Positions 11,554-24,250 of a DNA stretch of 64,000 nucleotides are shown piece by piece. Source of the stretch: Gigaspora margarita (taxonomy: Eukaryota > Glomeromycota > Glomeromycetes > Diversisporales > Gigasporaceae); assembly GCA_009809945.1 (NCBI GenBank), contig WTPW01000199.1, positions 405,312 to 469,311 on the forward strand, read 5' to 3'. The notes beneath the pieces were generated by a model, which had not been told where the DNA came from, did no database searches, and saw only the letters and a list, made by a program, of their open reading frames with translations. Positions within the stretch are counted from its first letter, which is position 1; the number at the start of each line of letters is the position of its first letter. The translations under genes and the position numbers were made by a program.

Positions 11554-13355
11554 TAATAATTAACATGTGGCATAATTTATGTGGCATTTAGTTAATCTAA
11601 TAATTGGTCTGCCCGGTCTAATACTAATTGGTCCTAATCGGTCCTGGACCGCAGTCTGGTTCTACTTTTTAAAAGACCGCCAGTCATTGGACCAAAATAG
11701 ACTGGACGGACTGATTAATAGCCTAATTGTTATTATTAATAATAATAGACAGGTTTAAATATTGGTTAGAGGTAGCTTTAATGCAATTAAATGAGTAATA
11801 AACTAATAATTTGAATGGAGTCTATAATAATAACGCATAATAATACATAATAATTAACATGTGGCATAATTTATATAGCATTTAGTTAATCTAATAATCA
11901 GTCTGCCCAGTCTCATACTGATTAGTTCTAATCAGTCCTGGACTGCAGTCCGGTCTGACTTTTTAAAAGACCGCTGGTTTTTGGACCAAGACAGACTAGA
12001 CAGACCAATTAATAGCTCTAATCATCAATCATTTTATATCGAGTGCATATTGATATAGGTTGCAATATTTTTCTATTTAGGACCATGGTACTAAGTTATT
12101 CATAGTCTCTTTTTCTTTTTTTTCTTGTTTTTCAACAAATTCAAGATCAACAAATAGATTAATTGCTTTGTCAATATAAGTTGCATCAACTTTTTTTTCA
12201 AAAATATGATCATGGAGTATGCGTGTACATAGTAAGGTAGTCTAAATCAAATTTTTTAAAAAACTTATAATATGAATTTATGTACTTTAAATGCATAAGG
12301 TTTTCATCAGGCCCTCCATCAGCTAACAGTACCCAAATTGGTTTTATACAACCATCTACTTTAAAGCCTCAGTATACTGTGCATTTGATATAAGATAAGA
12401 AAGGTCTTTTATATGTGTTTCAGATGATGTTCCCAATGACCATTGTGGGTGGACAAATATTGCTAATTGTCCTGGACGAATGTCATCATTTGTTTTGTCA
12501 AGTTGAATCATAAGATAAACTGATGGCACTAACTTTTGATCATGTTCACAGGAAAAGTCATAATCCAATACTCTAACTGGTTCAGCAAATGACTGCAAGG
12601 TACAGAAGGTTCTACTTACTGTAGGTACTTCAAGACCAATTTTAGATTTATTATCTTGAGAGATTATAATAGATGCACTTGCAAAAATTTTAGCAAATTG
12701 CTTTGCTCCTTTAACTGAGGCCAAGCAATAATGTTCATCTTGATGTTTTTTTGTTTCATCACGTAAAACTTTAGCAATAGCTACCCAAGCAGAATGGTGA
12801 TGAGCTTTTGCCGCAATTGAATTAGTTGTAAGGCAAAAGGTAATTATTTAAAGTAGACTGTGATATATAAATAGTTTAATTTTCTTCAAGATTCTGACAC
12901 AGGTGATCTATGATTCTAACTTTTATTGATTCTTTTTGTCTATGCACATCAGCAGCTTCATATTTGATTGAATTATAAATGTTATCAAGCAAATCAGAAT
13001 GCTGCACTAATATTGATAGTCTTCCAGGTTGGTCATATTGAATTACCTCATTTGGATCTTCTAATGCTTTGTGTTTTTTATCCCTACAGTTTGAATTATA
13101 TATTGTATTTCTTTTTAATTTTTTAATTTTTTGCTTTTGAGCCTGAATTTTATCTTGAAATTTATTTATTCTTATTAAAAGGTCATGCTAATATTGTATA
13201 TTAGATGAATTATTATACAAGAATTCAAGCTCAATTAGTTTTTTTCTGCTAATATTTTACTTTCAGCTACTTTTTTTGGGCAACTGCATTAGAATAAAAC
13301 TCTTCTAAATTTTCAGATAGTTGTGCAATGGTAATTATAGCAGTTTGTAAAAAAC

Positions 13356-14694
13356 TAGTGCTTCGATCCTCATTTCAACTAATTCGAATTGATCTAACAA
13401 TTCAGATAAAACGCGAATATCCTTATCCGTCAATTTTAAACAGATAGATCTGTAATATATTTCAAATTGAGGATAAGGATAATTCGGATTATAATCCTTA
13501 ATGGTTTGACACATGAAATATAAATAATAGTTCTGGTTGGCAATGCTAACAGAGATTTAGCAATTTTATTATGCGTAATAAAAAAGATGACCTGAACTGG
13601 ATCTTTTTTCAATATCTGATACGTGGAAAAGTGAAAATACTTTGAGAAGCAATTTCTTTTATATTTTTCTAGCACTGCTTTAATTTTCTTCTACATACTC
13701 TATTAAGCTTATTGCAAACCAGGTTTTAGGACAGAGTGAAGTACAGATCTTTTCTAGCTCAAGCCAATTTTAGTAGGACTAATGGTTCGCTTGCCATACT
13801 TGTCGCTTGTGATGTAATTACGAAGATTTATTTAAAGTATACAAATTCTTGAATATTTATATGCACTACTCAACGTATCAGGATATTATTATTATTAATG
13901 CCCACATTATTTTGCCATCTTTCTTAACCTGATATTTCTAGAATAATGCGCATTCACACCTTCATATTTATTTATAATAATTAATTTTTTTTATTGATGT
14001 GCCAAGTTAGCTACGATTTTTGTTTAGAAATTGAGATTGCAGTAGGTAAGTATAAAGCATTTATAAATAATTAAAAGCAGCTAAAACAGATAGTTTTATG
14101 TGAGTTTTTATTGTAAGAATTAAGCACATTTGAATTCTATTAATTAAAGCTGGGTAGTAATTATAATGATCAACTATTAGAAACGTATTTAAAATCAGAT
14201 TATAAAAAATTTAGCAGATAAGTATAAATAGCATATATTTTACACTAAATTATATTGTAAAATTTATTAATCGAAGTCTATATAATTTCAAGCTATATAT
14301 CACTAATCATATTATTTAAAAGAAGTTCTATCGAATATGATATGGTATCTCAGACACTCTTAATTCTGCGCAACTAATTGTCCATGCGACTTGAATGTAT
14401 AATTTATTTTAAAATTCAGTCTTAATCGTGCATGTTTATAAAAAAATGTATTTGTAAGAATCAAGCAGGTTGCTTACTGGAAAAGTAACACTATTCATGT
14501 ATATTTAAAGCAACCGTGATAACTATAGTTTATTTTAGTCTTGTCAATATAAGTGCATAGTGCCATGTACGTACGTACGTAATTCAAATTTACTAATTTA
14601 ATTCAGATTTAACCCAATTCGAATTTTAACCGAATTTATCAAAAGAATCCGAATTTAATCCGAATGGCCTTTAAAAATTAGGATTGAAGCACTA
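13356..14694. mobile_element. hAT-like non-autonomous element
   Basis: Ends TAGTGCTTCGATCCT and (inverted) TAGTGCTTCAATCCT; perfect 8-bp duplication TAAAAAAC at 13,348-13,355 and 14,695-14,702. Subterminal copies of AATTCGAATT/CGGATTAAATTCGG occur on both sides. The 1,339-bp body has no convincing coding frame; a 79-codon minus-strand frame at 13,436-13,675 has no recognisable domain. It sits between the N-terminal and coiled-coil parts of the DDE-like gene. Confidence 0.85.
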
Positions 14695-15344
14695 TAAAAA
14701 ACTACTACTCATAGAAACTTGTAGGTGAGACATGATAGGACATAAAATTCTTTGCATATCTACTGGTGTGTTTAATATTGTGCAGTAATATTATCAATTT
14801 TTACTTCTTTTTGTTTTTTAAAAATTCGCCATTCTTCTGCTACTAGTTTGCAAACAATTGATCGATCAGGATTTGGTTTTTTATTTTTAACCATATAATT
14901 ATATATATATGCATTGGTAAAGTTTTCATATTTATTTTTTGGATCTTTATATATGAGTTTTTTATTAAACTTAAGATTCAAAACAAATGTTGACTCATTA
15001 TATTTATTTGAAATTTTAATTCAGACTTATATTCTTTATTTTGTTAATGATCTTTTTATATTATACAGAAATTATACATATTAGCAGATCGGTGTAACTG
15101 GGTCTATTTTTTTGATAAACTGTTACACAAAAATTTGCTCCTAAGTAACATTAAAAAACTAACAAACGAAATACTTGTTACAACTAACAAAAGAGCCTCT
15201 TTGATGTCTAGACAAGTTGAAAAACCAATAAATCTTAATAAAAGAGCTATGCTAAGCTATAGAAAGAAGTACTTTTATCATTTGTTGAAATACTCAGGTG
15301 TTTTATGATGTGTTGGGCATTGAGAAATGGGTTGGTAACTATTA

Positions 15345-15505
15345 AGAGTAAATTCAGAAGCCAATTTTCAAAAAAATGGCCTTTTTAATCTACTTTTGGC
15401 TTATAATTAAATACATGAATTGCGTAATTTTCTACGTACTTAATTATAAATACAAAGCTGGTTAAAAAGGCCGTTTTTGTGAAAATTCGCTTTGTAATAA
15501 ATTTT
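15345..15505. mobile_element. Small foldback MITE
   Basis: A near-perfect palindrome: AAGCCAATTTTC and AATGGCCTTTTTAA on the left match AAGCGAATTTTC and ACGGCCTTTTTAA inverted on the right, with the axis near 15,425. Non-coding; no target duplication resolved. Confidence 0.6.
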
Positions 15506-16259
15506 TGTGTAAAATTTTTTTGATAATCCTCGATCATGATTGATCGAGCTGATATGTTATGCCAATCTGCTGATATGAAAATCTAATATGTTAGATAAAT
15601 TCTTTTTATCTATATTACTATATTACACTCAAGGCTAACAACAATACAGTTTTCTATCTTATAATACTCATGTACATTTTCATTTACCTCTTTTTCTATT
15701 ATCGCTTGATCGTTTGTACTATTAATTGTATAAAAAAAAGAATTTAAGAATACAAGTTTTATACTCAAGTATACTACATGATTTGGTGAATTTAAAGTAT
15801 GACAATGAATTGTTTTATTATAATCTGGTCTATCACAATAAGACGCATATAAATTAATAATTCAAAAGTGTAAACTAAAAAATAATCAGATATACATGTG
15901 ATTTGGTAGTCCAATTTTAACAAACTTAAAAGTGCTAGACAAAAGAGTAAGTAATTAAATACCATTATCAAAAGCCAAAAATAATAAATTGATTAAAAAT
16001 TCTGCGTTTCATTGTTTATTACTAGTATTTTAAATTTTTTATTATACTTTCAAAAATTGCTAATTAAACATTGCTTTGAGGCACTATTATTGCTAAATTG
16101 TAAAAGATTTGGTTTTTGATATGCTGCACAGTACAACTGAATTATAGTTTATACATTGATATCAATTTGAAAATTTGCTATTTGATTGGTGGCTAGTATT
16201 AAAAATCACATACTTTAAATTTTAAGCTTTATTACTATCTTATATAGAGGAGAGAGGGT

Positions 16260-16665
16260 AGGGGTATAGTAAAAAAATATTACAAAATATCTGTTATTAC
16301 CCTTAGTTAATAAGATTAATCATCTATTTTATATTTTTATTCCTATATTCCTGATATTTATTTTTTGTATATTTATTAACTAGCCAATTAATTAACTAAT
16401 TGATTAATCAACTAATCAACTAATCAACTAATCGATTAGTTGATTAGTCAACTAATTGACTAATCGACTAGTCAATTAGTTGACTAATCAACTAGTCAAT
16501 TAGTTGACTAGTCAATTAGTCAACTAATTGATTAGTCGACTAATCGATTAGTTAATTAGTTAACTAATCAATTAGTTGGTTAATTAATTAGTCAATTTTT
16601 AGTCTGTCAATGACTAACAGTTTTAGTCAACTGGCTAATTGACTAGAAAATTTTAACTAATTCAT
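16260..16665. repeat. Second TTAGTTGATTAGTCAA array
   Basis: Repeats of AACTAATCAACTAATCGATT and its complement run from about 16,375 to 16,640. A flank containing ATCTGTTATTAC matches the flank of the 8,640-8,830 array in the opposite orientation. Non-coding. Confidence 0.55.
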
Positions 16666-16677
16666 ATTTTTACTTGG

Positions 16678-16752
16678 GTTCGATAGCATAGCAGTTATGC
16701 TCCAAGGTTGCAAATCAAAGATCATCAGTTCAAATCTCATTGGCAGCAGTGT
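16678..16752 (+). repeat. tRNA-like sequence, probable SINE head
   Basis: GGGTTCGATAGCATAGCAG resembles a tRNA start with an A-box, and AGTTCAAATCTC sits at the B-box distance about 50 bases later. The acceptor ends do not pair, so I do not call a functional tRNA gene. A low-complexity tail with an A-run follows at 16,800-16,825. A pol III-type retroposon head is the likeliest reading. Confidence 0.4.
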
Positions 16753-18000
16753 TTAAAATAGCAAATTTAATTTACTGGTACATGCACCTGTTATATAAAA
16801 AAATACTGGTTCAAAAAAAAAAAACTGCATTAGTAGAAAAAGATTATCGGATCATTGGGGGCACATAGATGCACGCACCGGTTACTTCAAAAAATTCCAG
16901 ATCATGCACTGTTTGTTGCACCAGCCCAATTTTAAAATACCGGTATATGCAATATAAAAAATGGTAGATCCGGATTTTTATCATGCTATTTTATTCACTG
17001 ATTGGTAGCAAATACCAATTCTTATTAGAGAACTGAAATACCATAAAAAGTCAGGGACCCAGGCATCAATTGATGGACTTAATACAGTAATTGGTATAAC
17101 AAACCCTTCAAGGCTTAACTTGTTAGTCAGAAACTACAATTTAATAACTAAAGTCTTAAGACATAGTAAAGATCAAGTTACGAACTCTTGGCAGGGTTTA
17201 CCAGAAGCACTATGGCCTGTTGGTTGGGTGAGGATGGTTTGTCTGAGGTTAAAACTTGAAAAATTGAAGTCTATAAGGACAATTGTCTGAAGCATAGCCA
17301 ACTTGGGCCACAGATAAATTAGTCTGAGTTGAATATTCATAATATAGTTAATTGAATCTACTGTACTATATATATATATGTATCATTACTTTTATTAATT
17401 AATAAAAAGTCTAGATATGGTACTCAGTTGTAAAAACCTTGAAAAAATTATCAAATAAAGTAATAAGCCAAGGTTTAGTATATTTAGAAAGTGTCTAGTA
17501 GAATAGCTATAGTAGTTAGTTTGGAGTAAATTGAAGTGTGAATAGATAGTATATTCATATGTATGACTAGTTGTTTAGTCTTTCAAAAAGGTAAACCACA
17601 AAAGAATTTTGCCTTTTGGAATTTAATTAAGTCTAGATGAGATGTGTTTTCAATCAAGCAAACAAGAATTGTCAAAGAAGATAAGTTGGTCAAGAAATAA
17701 AAGATGATAATATCTAATTTGTTTTTTGAAAGTAGAATATTTGAAGTATAAGGATAGTATAGATTCAAGAGAAATAGATTCCTCTTTGATAGTAAATAGA
17801 ATATTAAAATTAGAATTAGTATTAATAGTCCATCCCAAATGTTTAAAAAGTTGGAAAATTTTGAAATTATTTGTAATTAGGACAATCTATAGTAGGATTA
17901 GAATACAAAAAATACAGTAGATAACTAGAGATTATTTTGAATTTGCTGAATTCAAATATGAGCTATAGTGCCAAGTAGGTTGTTTATTATTAAGCATTTA

Positions 18001-19012
18001 CAGTCAGACCTCGTTATAGTCACCGGTTTGGGAAACAGGATTTAGGTGACTATAAAAAGGTGTGACTATATTAAAAAACCTTGATATAATCACATTAATA
18101 GTAAATAAAAATAATTAGTGACTATATCAAATAATTTTATTTGTTCGCAATCATTGCTATATATAAAACTTTGATTTTTTATAAATAAATCATTTACTGC
18201 GCACTAAGTAAAGTTGCTCTACATATCAATTTACTTATATTTTAAAATTTTCATAATTTTTCAAGTAATTTTTATTAATATGATTTTACATTTTACGTAA
18301 TACGAATAAAAAATCAAAAAATTTTAAAATTTTCAAATATTGAAGAGGTTTTTTAGCGATCGCAAGTAGTCATTACATAGTAAAGTCAAAATTTTACTAT
18401 GTAAATCGATCATAAACGCCTAAGTAAATATGTTTAGAAGGTCAAAATGCATATTTTCTAAAATTTTCATACAAATCGGAGAATTTTTTATTATTTAACT
18501 TTTAATTTTTACGTTCATCGGATATATTTTTTTAGCAACTTTTAATTTTTTCGTCAACCGTAAAAATTAAAAGTTAAATAATAAAATCTTCTTCAATCTT
18601 TCTAAAAATTTTACTGTATATGTATTTTGCTCTCCCAAATAAGTTTACTTAAGCGATAATAATCGATTTACATAGTCGAATTTTGACTTTACTATGTAGC
18701 GACTACTGTCGATCGTAGGGTAACTTATTTTTGGGTCAAAGATGTTTTTAAGTTTTTTGACCAAAAGAGGGAGGTAGCTTATTTTAGGTAGTAGTCTATT
18801 TTCGGACACTTATAGTATATTATTTTGTGACTTTATCAAGGTAAATTTAATATGTTTTTATTACTTTGGTTTTAAAAAAAAGTGATAGTGACTATAAAGT
18901 GATTGTGACTATATCAAGACTAATTCAATATAAATTAGGTTGGTAAAAAAAAAAACTGTGATTATAATGAGGTTGTGACTATAATGAGTGTGACTATAAC
19001 AAGGTCTGACTG
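18001..19012. mobile_element. pogo/Tc1-like non-autonomous element
   Basis: The inverted ends CAGTCAGACCTCGTTATAGT and (right end, inverted) CAGTCAGACCTTGTTATAGT start with CAGT and are flanked by TA at 17,999-18,000 and 19,013-19,014, the pogo/Tigger pattern within Tc1/mariner. Subterminal GTGACTATA motifs repeat several times on both sides. The body has no transposase. A second palindrome with about 180-bp arms (AGCGATCGCAAGTAGTC on the left, inverted near 18,700) occupies 18,350-18,718 and is probably a separate nested foldback element. Confidence 0.85.
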
Positions 19013-19299
19013 TAATAAAATTTAAGATATATGCGAAAGCTAGATATTTCAAATATTTATAATATTATAAAGTTTGGCTTTGTGCTTAACTAGACCTATA
19101 TAGTGTAATAGTGTTCTTATGAACCTAAACTGAACTTTAAGTTCAGGTTCAGATTTGATATTGAACCTTAATCTAAACTTGACCATTGTTTAAAACATGG
19201 TTAAGTTTAGTTCAGTATTGAACTCTTAGAGCTAGTTCAGATTCAGTTTAGATTTAGTTCTTAAGTTCATGCTATGGGTTGGGTTCACATGTGCATGGT

Positions 19300-19638
19300 A
19301 GTGTTACAAATCAAAAATCAAAAATTGCAACTAATCGAAAAGTTGACAACTAATCGATTGAACTTTTGGATTTCAACTAATTGATAAATCAATTAGTTGC
19401 AATTAATCGATTAATAAATTAATTAGTAAATTAGTTGTAATTGATTAATTATTGATTAATTGATTAGTTGCAACTAATTGATTAATAAATATTAGTTGCA
19501 ATTAATTGAATAATCAATTAATCAATTAGTTGCAACTTAACAATTAATTAATTAATCAATTAATTGATTAATTGCAACTAATTGTCAACTAGTTGAGCAA
19601 CTAATCAATTAAAAAAATTTTGCCAATTTGTAACACTG
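19300..19638. mobile_element. hAT-like MITE with CAACTAATTG subrepeats
   Basis: Ends AGTGTTACAAAT and (inverted) CAGTGTTACAAATTGGC; 8-bp duplication TGCATGGT at 19,292-19,299 and 19,639-19,646. The interior is built of GCAACTAATTGATTAA-type repeats in both orientations. Non-coding. The flanking 19,115-19,290, rich in GTTCAGGTTCAG/TGAACC motifs, may be the remains of an older element that received it. Confidence 0.85.
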
Positions 19639-20365
19639 TGCATGGTTCAAGTAGGCATAGGAATTGGTGAACCATGTTGATCTGTATACATGTGTCAATT
19701 TAATGTAAAGTCATATAAATTATCCATGACTTTTGTAGCAGTTTACTAAGCAATTGACATGTGTAATAGCATGTGAATGGAATGGGTAAGTAAATATAAT
19801 TTATAGTCCACTTTCCAATAGACATTTTATTAAAAAAGAACCAAATAATAGTTAAAGTATGTACATATTTGGAAGCTAAAGCAACTGCAAATGTGTAAAA
19901 TCTTGCAAGAAATCTTTTTCTTTAAGATATCAGAGCAGGTTTACTTGCAAGTTTTTGAGATATTTCAACTTTTTTTACAAAAAAAATCATTTGTAATCAT
20001 TGCTCTTATTGTATGAGCTAGCATGTGTTATTTTTAACATGTGCTATTCTGTGTAATTCAACATGCCACTACATACAATATGCATATGCATGCTACTAAA
20101 TACATGCTATTCTGTGTGATATAATATAATATGCCACCCTATTACTATAGTATTTGTATCATTTTTAATTGAGCCATTTTGTAAAATGTGCCTATATGTA
20201 TCACACAGTCTGTACTATCCCATGCATATATACTATTTTTTTGTACTATATCCTGAACTACTTTTCTTATTGGGTCTAACATTTATATAAACTAGAACCC
20301 TACCAGGAATTTAGATACTTTTGCAGTAACAGATTTTGGAGTAGCATCAATATGTAAATCAAAAT

Positions 20366-20971
20366 AGAAATAGAAATTGGTCGCACCCATAACATGTCAC
20401 ACCTCTATGATTCGACCAATTAAATCACTTAATTTTGTAGACAAATTTTTTTTTAAAAAACTAAAATTTTAATAGTAAAATATAAAAATAAATAAGCAAT
20501 AACAAAATATATAGCGTAAAATTTTATTCTGAACAGCTTTTTTTAAGTTAAAAGATAGATAGATTATTTTAGTTAAAAAGATGCTTTATAAGAAAAAACA
20601 AAAATTTTTAACATTAGCACATATAGAACTTTTTTTTACTAATTTATTCTATATTTATATTTTAAGTATTATGCAAAATTTTGCATTAAACAACTTTTTC
20701 AAGTTAAAAAAATAGATTGTTTTAGTAAAAAAAAGTTTTATATATGCTAAATTTTAAAATTTTTATTTTTTCTTATAAAACATTTTTTTTACTACAATCT
20801 AACTTTGTAACTTAGAAAAAGTTGTTCAAAATAAAATTTTACATTATATCTTGTTATATTTTATATATATTTTACACTTTATTAAGTAAAAACTTAATTA
20901 AAAAATTTTTTGTCTAAAAATTGAGTGATTTGATTGGTCAAATCATAGGGTGCGACAAATTTATATTTCCA
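20366..20971. mobile_element. Palindromic foldback element
   Basis: The two halves are inverted copies of each other. GAAATAGAAATTGGTCGCA on the left pairs with GGAAATATAAATTTGTCGCA on the right; both continue into CACCC..ATGATT(C/T)GACCAAT and a Leu/Lys-codon-like A/T-rich interior. About 600 bp, non-coding. Interior motifs (GAACAGCTTTTTT, AAAGATAGATAGATTATTTT) resemble those of the larger palindrome at 34,930-35,964. Confidence 0.7.
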
Positions 20972-21851
20972 ATTAAAATTATATATAGAGTATATCAAAT
21001 TTTATATGTGAATTTTTTTTTATATATGATGATTTTTATTATAATTAGATAGTAAATTTTAAATGATAAATCATATCCAGGATTGAAAAAAATAGATACA
21101 GTTCCTGAAACTCAACAAAAGATCTTCTTATAGTTCATTATCAAAATGTTTATACAACCAATATGGACTTTCTTCCTGAAAAACAAACTTTAGATATATA
21201 GCCTTAGCAATATTATATTTCAAGATAAAACCTTTGTAAAGCCTAATATCAAACCTTTGTTAAAAATTATATTTTTATTTTTGCATTTGAATATAAAAAT
21301 TCAAAATTCTACTACAATTTATAAATTTTTATATTCAAATGCAAAAAATAAAAACATAACTTTGTGAAAAATAAAATAAACAACTCTTCCCACTGATCCT
21401 CTGTACACAAACAATTATGGAAAATTTTTAAAACCTGTGCAAGAAATACACAAATAGGCTCTAATAAATACATAAAATGACTATAAGAAAAAAGAAAGTT
21501 TGCAAAAAACTACCTAGAGTTACTTAATACAATAAAGGTCCGACAAGCCACTACGGTCACCTAGAAAGTGAACTTGGCAAAAACTCTCTACGAGTTAGTC
21601 ATGAGTAAAAATTGGGAAATTGGACTAGACCCTGTAACATCGATCACTGAAGTCAAAACTAGTAGTAAACAAGTAAACAAACAAACATGTACATGTGACT
21701 GGTCTAAGCAACCGAAAACAAGATAAGAAAACACAGGCCGGTTACTACACCTGAACAAAAACCACGTGGTGAATAGGAGATCTGGAATCTCGAAGAACAG
21801 AACATTCTAAAAAGAACAATATATATTTAGAGCCATTATAAGAAAAATTCT

Positions 21852-23250
21852 ATGGAATTTTTGAACAGCTTCAAGGACCTCTTCAGTAGGCCCGAAAATG
21901 AAATCACTGAAATCATTATGAGCCAAGAAAAGCTTATATTAGAAAGGGATAAACAAGTGGCTAGCTTACTCAGCATTACCTATTCTGGCACAGTTTTTAT
22001 CATAAGAAAAGCATGCAAAATTATAGAGTGGAACCAGCTTGGAGCCACATAAGAAGAAGAAAGATCCCAAGTTTCCAAAATAAAAAGTCTGAAAAAACTA
22101 GAGATACCGGAAATTAAAAGTCATATAAGCAAAAAAATTGCAATAACAATACAAGAAGGAGGTCACTCAGATTACGGTACAGAGGAATTAGAAAGCCAAG
22201 TATTAAATATTATAGAAACATCAATGGATGCAGAAAAGGAAGGTATCTACGGTATCGAAAAAGAAAATAGAATACCTTCAAGTAAGGGTTCTAAAGAAAA
22301 AAAATACTCGCAGTAGGCCAAGAATCGAGTAAAAAGAGTAAACTGACAGAACATGCCCACATAGCTTGTGAGAATGCTTCATAGTCAGTTACCGACTTGG
22401 AAGCAGAAATTTAAGAAAAAGAGGAACCACAAATAAGTGAACATGTGGATGAAGTACAAGATTATACAATGTGGGACATCCTGCCATACTATACCACAAA
22501 AGAAGTTACAGACGTCCTCAAAAAGTATGAAAAAATTAAGGTGAAAGCATGTAACACTAAAGCAAGAAATAAAACAGTAGTAGTAGGAGTATTGATTCAT
22601 AATACAGAAAAGATGAAACTCCTGAAACACATGGGTGATACCAACGTCTAGAGAAAGGTGTCAAGAATTATGAAAGGTGATAACCATCTAGAAGCCCTGT
22701 CAGAAGAGCTAGGTTCAAAGCTACAATCAAAAACCTGCTATACTATGCACAGAAAGTGCTTCTACTCTGGCAACTTAAGAGATTTGGAGTTGTTGCAGTA
22801 CATATTCCAACCAACAGTAATGGAAATCCCAAGAGCTCAGCATCCATATATTTCAAATCACTAGAGGAAAAAATAAAGGCCACAAAATATAATATTAGTT
22901 ATTATAATACAAAACTGTTCTGGAAACCAGAAGATGGAGCAAGCAATATTGACTGTAACAAAAGCCCAGCAAGAAGAAATAGCAGCAGGCATAGAACAGA
23001 AGGAAGGGTCAATATAGAAAGCTAGCTGCAAAGATACACACAGAGTAATAGCAGAAAGAAAGAAAGAAATGTGACAAGGGGTCCAGAACAAAAAAGTGAT
23101 ACTACTGAAAAAAGTAAACGAGAGAAAAAGAAGAAGGTGGAATATAAAGACAACAATCAGACAAGCCTTCTTAAAGAAATATTAAAAAGACTCTCCACAA
23201 TAGAAGAAAGACATTTTGGGAAAAGAGCTCCCAATCGCTCCTGAGAGATG
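21852..23250 (+). pseudogene. LINE ORF1-like region
   Basis: Translation in pieces gives a Lys/Glu-rich protein starting MEFLNSFKDLFSRPENEITE, then a possible RRM-like fold around 22,445-22,650 (ends in KMKLLKHMGDTNV), then a highly charged stretch. No zinc knuckle is visible. Several in-frame stops are present. In LINEs this position holds the RNA-binding ORF1 product; that role is assigned from position only. Confidence 0.5.
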
Positions 23251-23269
23251 CCATAGGCATCACTAGAAC

Positions 23270-24090
23270 ATGAAAGCACTACAGAGTAGAGGTAGTGTAA
23301 AAGAAGATGTAGAGGTGGAGGAGAGTCATTTTGAAATTTTAAGTATCAGGACTCATAACATTAATGGAATTAAGACGAATAGTAGTAAACTAGATTTCGT
23401 AATAGACTATATGAAGGATTCAAAAATAGATATTTTAGGTTTGGTAGAAACAAATTGGTCAGAAAAGAAAGGGAAATTTGCAACTAAGAAGTTTAAGAAC
23501 TATCATGGGTTCTGGACTTCAGCAAATGAGAATAAAGCAAAAGGGTCTAGAATAGGCTTAATTATAAATAGCAAATAGAAAAACCACGTAGCAAAAGTAG
23601 AAAAAGTCTGTCCATATATTTTGTCAATTACATTGATCTTCAAACAGATTAGTATCGAAATTATAATGATATATTAGGCCCCGAATGACCAAGAACTAGA
23701 AGAGAAGATCTACAAGTACATAAAAGAAAACTCACAAAAGAAAATAGAAAGTGGACCAAACATTATATTATTATTAGTAATCTTAATCAAACAGCAGCAA
23801 GGATGTTAGACAAAAAAGGGAAGGGAAAGGAGAACTAGCAAAAAAGACCCAGACTCCTTGACCTGTAAGTTCATACAACTACAGGGACACTTTCCGAGAA
23901 ATGAATCCAGAAAAAGAAGGGTTCACATGAAAAAGAAACGAACAAGCTTCACAAATTGACTATATATGGACGAGCAACTCGTGGGATAACTAGGTGGTAG
24001 TGCAAGATAAAGAACATGTCTTGTATAACAGGAAGCGACCACAATATGGTACTAGCAAGATTAGTAACCAATATAGAGGAAAGAAGAATT
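23270..24090 (+). pseudogene. LINE AP-type endonuclease domain
   Basis: THNINGIKTN and DILGLVETNW are the N-terminal Asn and the catalytic ETNW-type Glu of AP endonuclease-like LINE nucleases; GSDHNMVLARL near 24,030-24,065 gives the catalytic SDH at the domain's end. The GDxN box in between is not recognisable, and stops interrupt the domain from 23,577 onward. The domain would nick target DNA to prime reverse transcription. Its order before the RT fits. Confidence 0.75.
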
Positions 24091-24250
24091 TTAGAACACT
24101 AACTAAAAAAATGGAAAAAGAAAAAAAGAATACAGCTTGACTTAGAAACGCTGATGGAGAAGATTGGGAAAACTTTAGAATGGGACTGGATAAAGACCTC
24201 TGTGGTCAGGAAAAAAACAAGAGTATAGACAAAGAGAATTTGGACTCTAT

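Larger units (their letters stand above)
9758..12020. mobile_element. hAT-like element with internal tandem duplications
   Basis: The ends are TAGGGCTATTAAGT and (inverted) TAGAGCTATTAATT. Flanks ATCATTAC (9,750-9,757) and ATCATCAA (12,021-12,028) match at 6 of 8 positions. Removing the span brings the reading frame of the host DDE-like gene back together, which supports these limits. Two tandem duplications lie inside: a unit of about 709 bp (9,758-10,612, and 10,613 to about 11,325) and one of about 294 bp (11,323-11,734 and 11,735-12,020). The first copy of each unit carries its own small nested MITE. There is no coding capacity. Motifs such as GGTCC/GGACC are repeated near the ends. Confidence 0.7.
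9350..15000 (-). pseudogene. Multi-copy DDE-like gene, broken and split by two hAT-like insertions
   Basis: Minus-strand coding pieces, in order: N-terminal part 14,981-14,772 (KYENFTNAYIYNYM); coiled-coil-like Lys-rich part about 13,355-12,850; central part 12,840-12,356 (SIAAKAHHHSAWVAIAKVL, YCLASVKGAKQFA); about 12,355-12,050 (VLLADGGPDENLMHLKY, then LVPWS); and C-terminal part about 9,757-9,450 with a zinc-finger-like CSICNKYYPTLTYLTKHKC. From memory these match a large Rhizophagus protein family; DGGPDEN suggests a DDE-type transposase relative. Two elements (13,356-14,694 and 9,758-12,020) interrupt it. The central part has a frame change near 12,360, lacks a block just after FKKFDLDYLTMYT compared with the family as I remember it, and has stops in the C-terminal part. 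Confidence 0.65.

Noticed and set aside
16678-16752. Functional tRNA gene
   Set aside because: Ends do not pair and the anticodon arm is poor; better explained as a SINE head.
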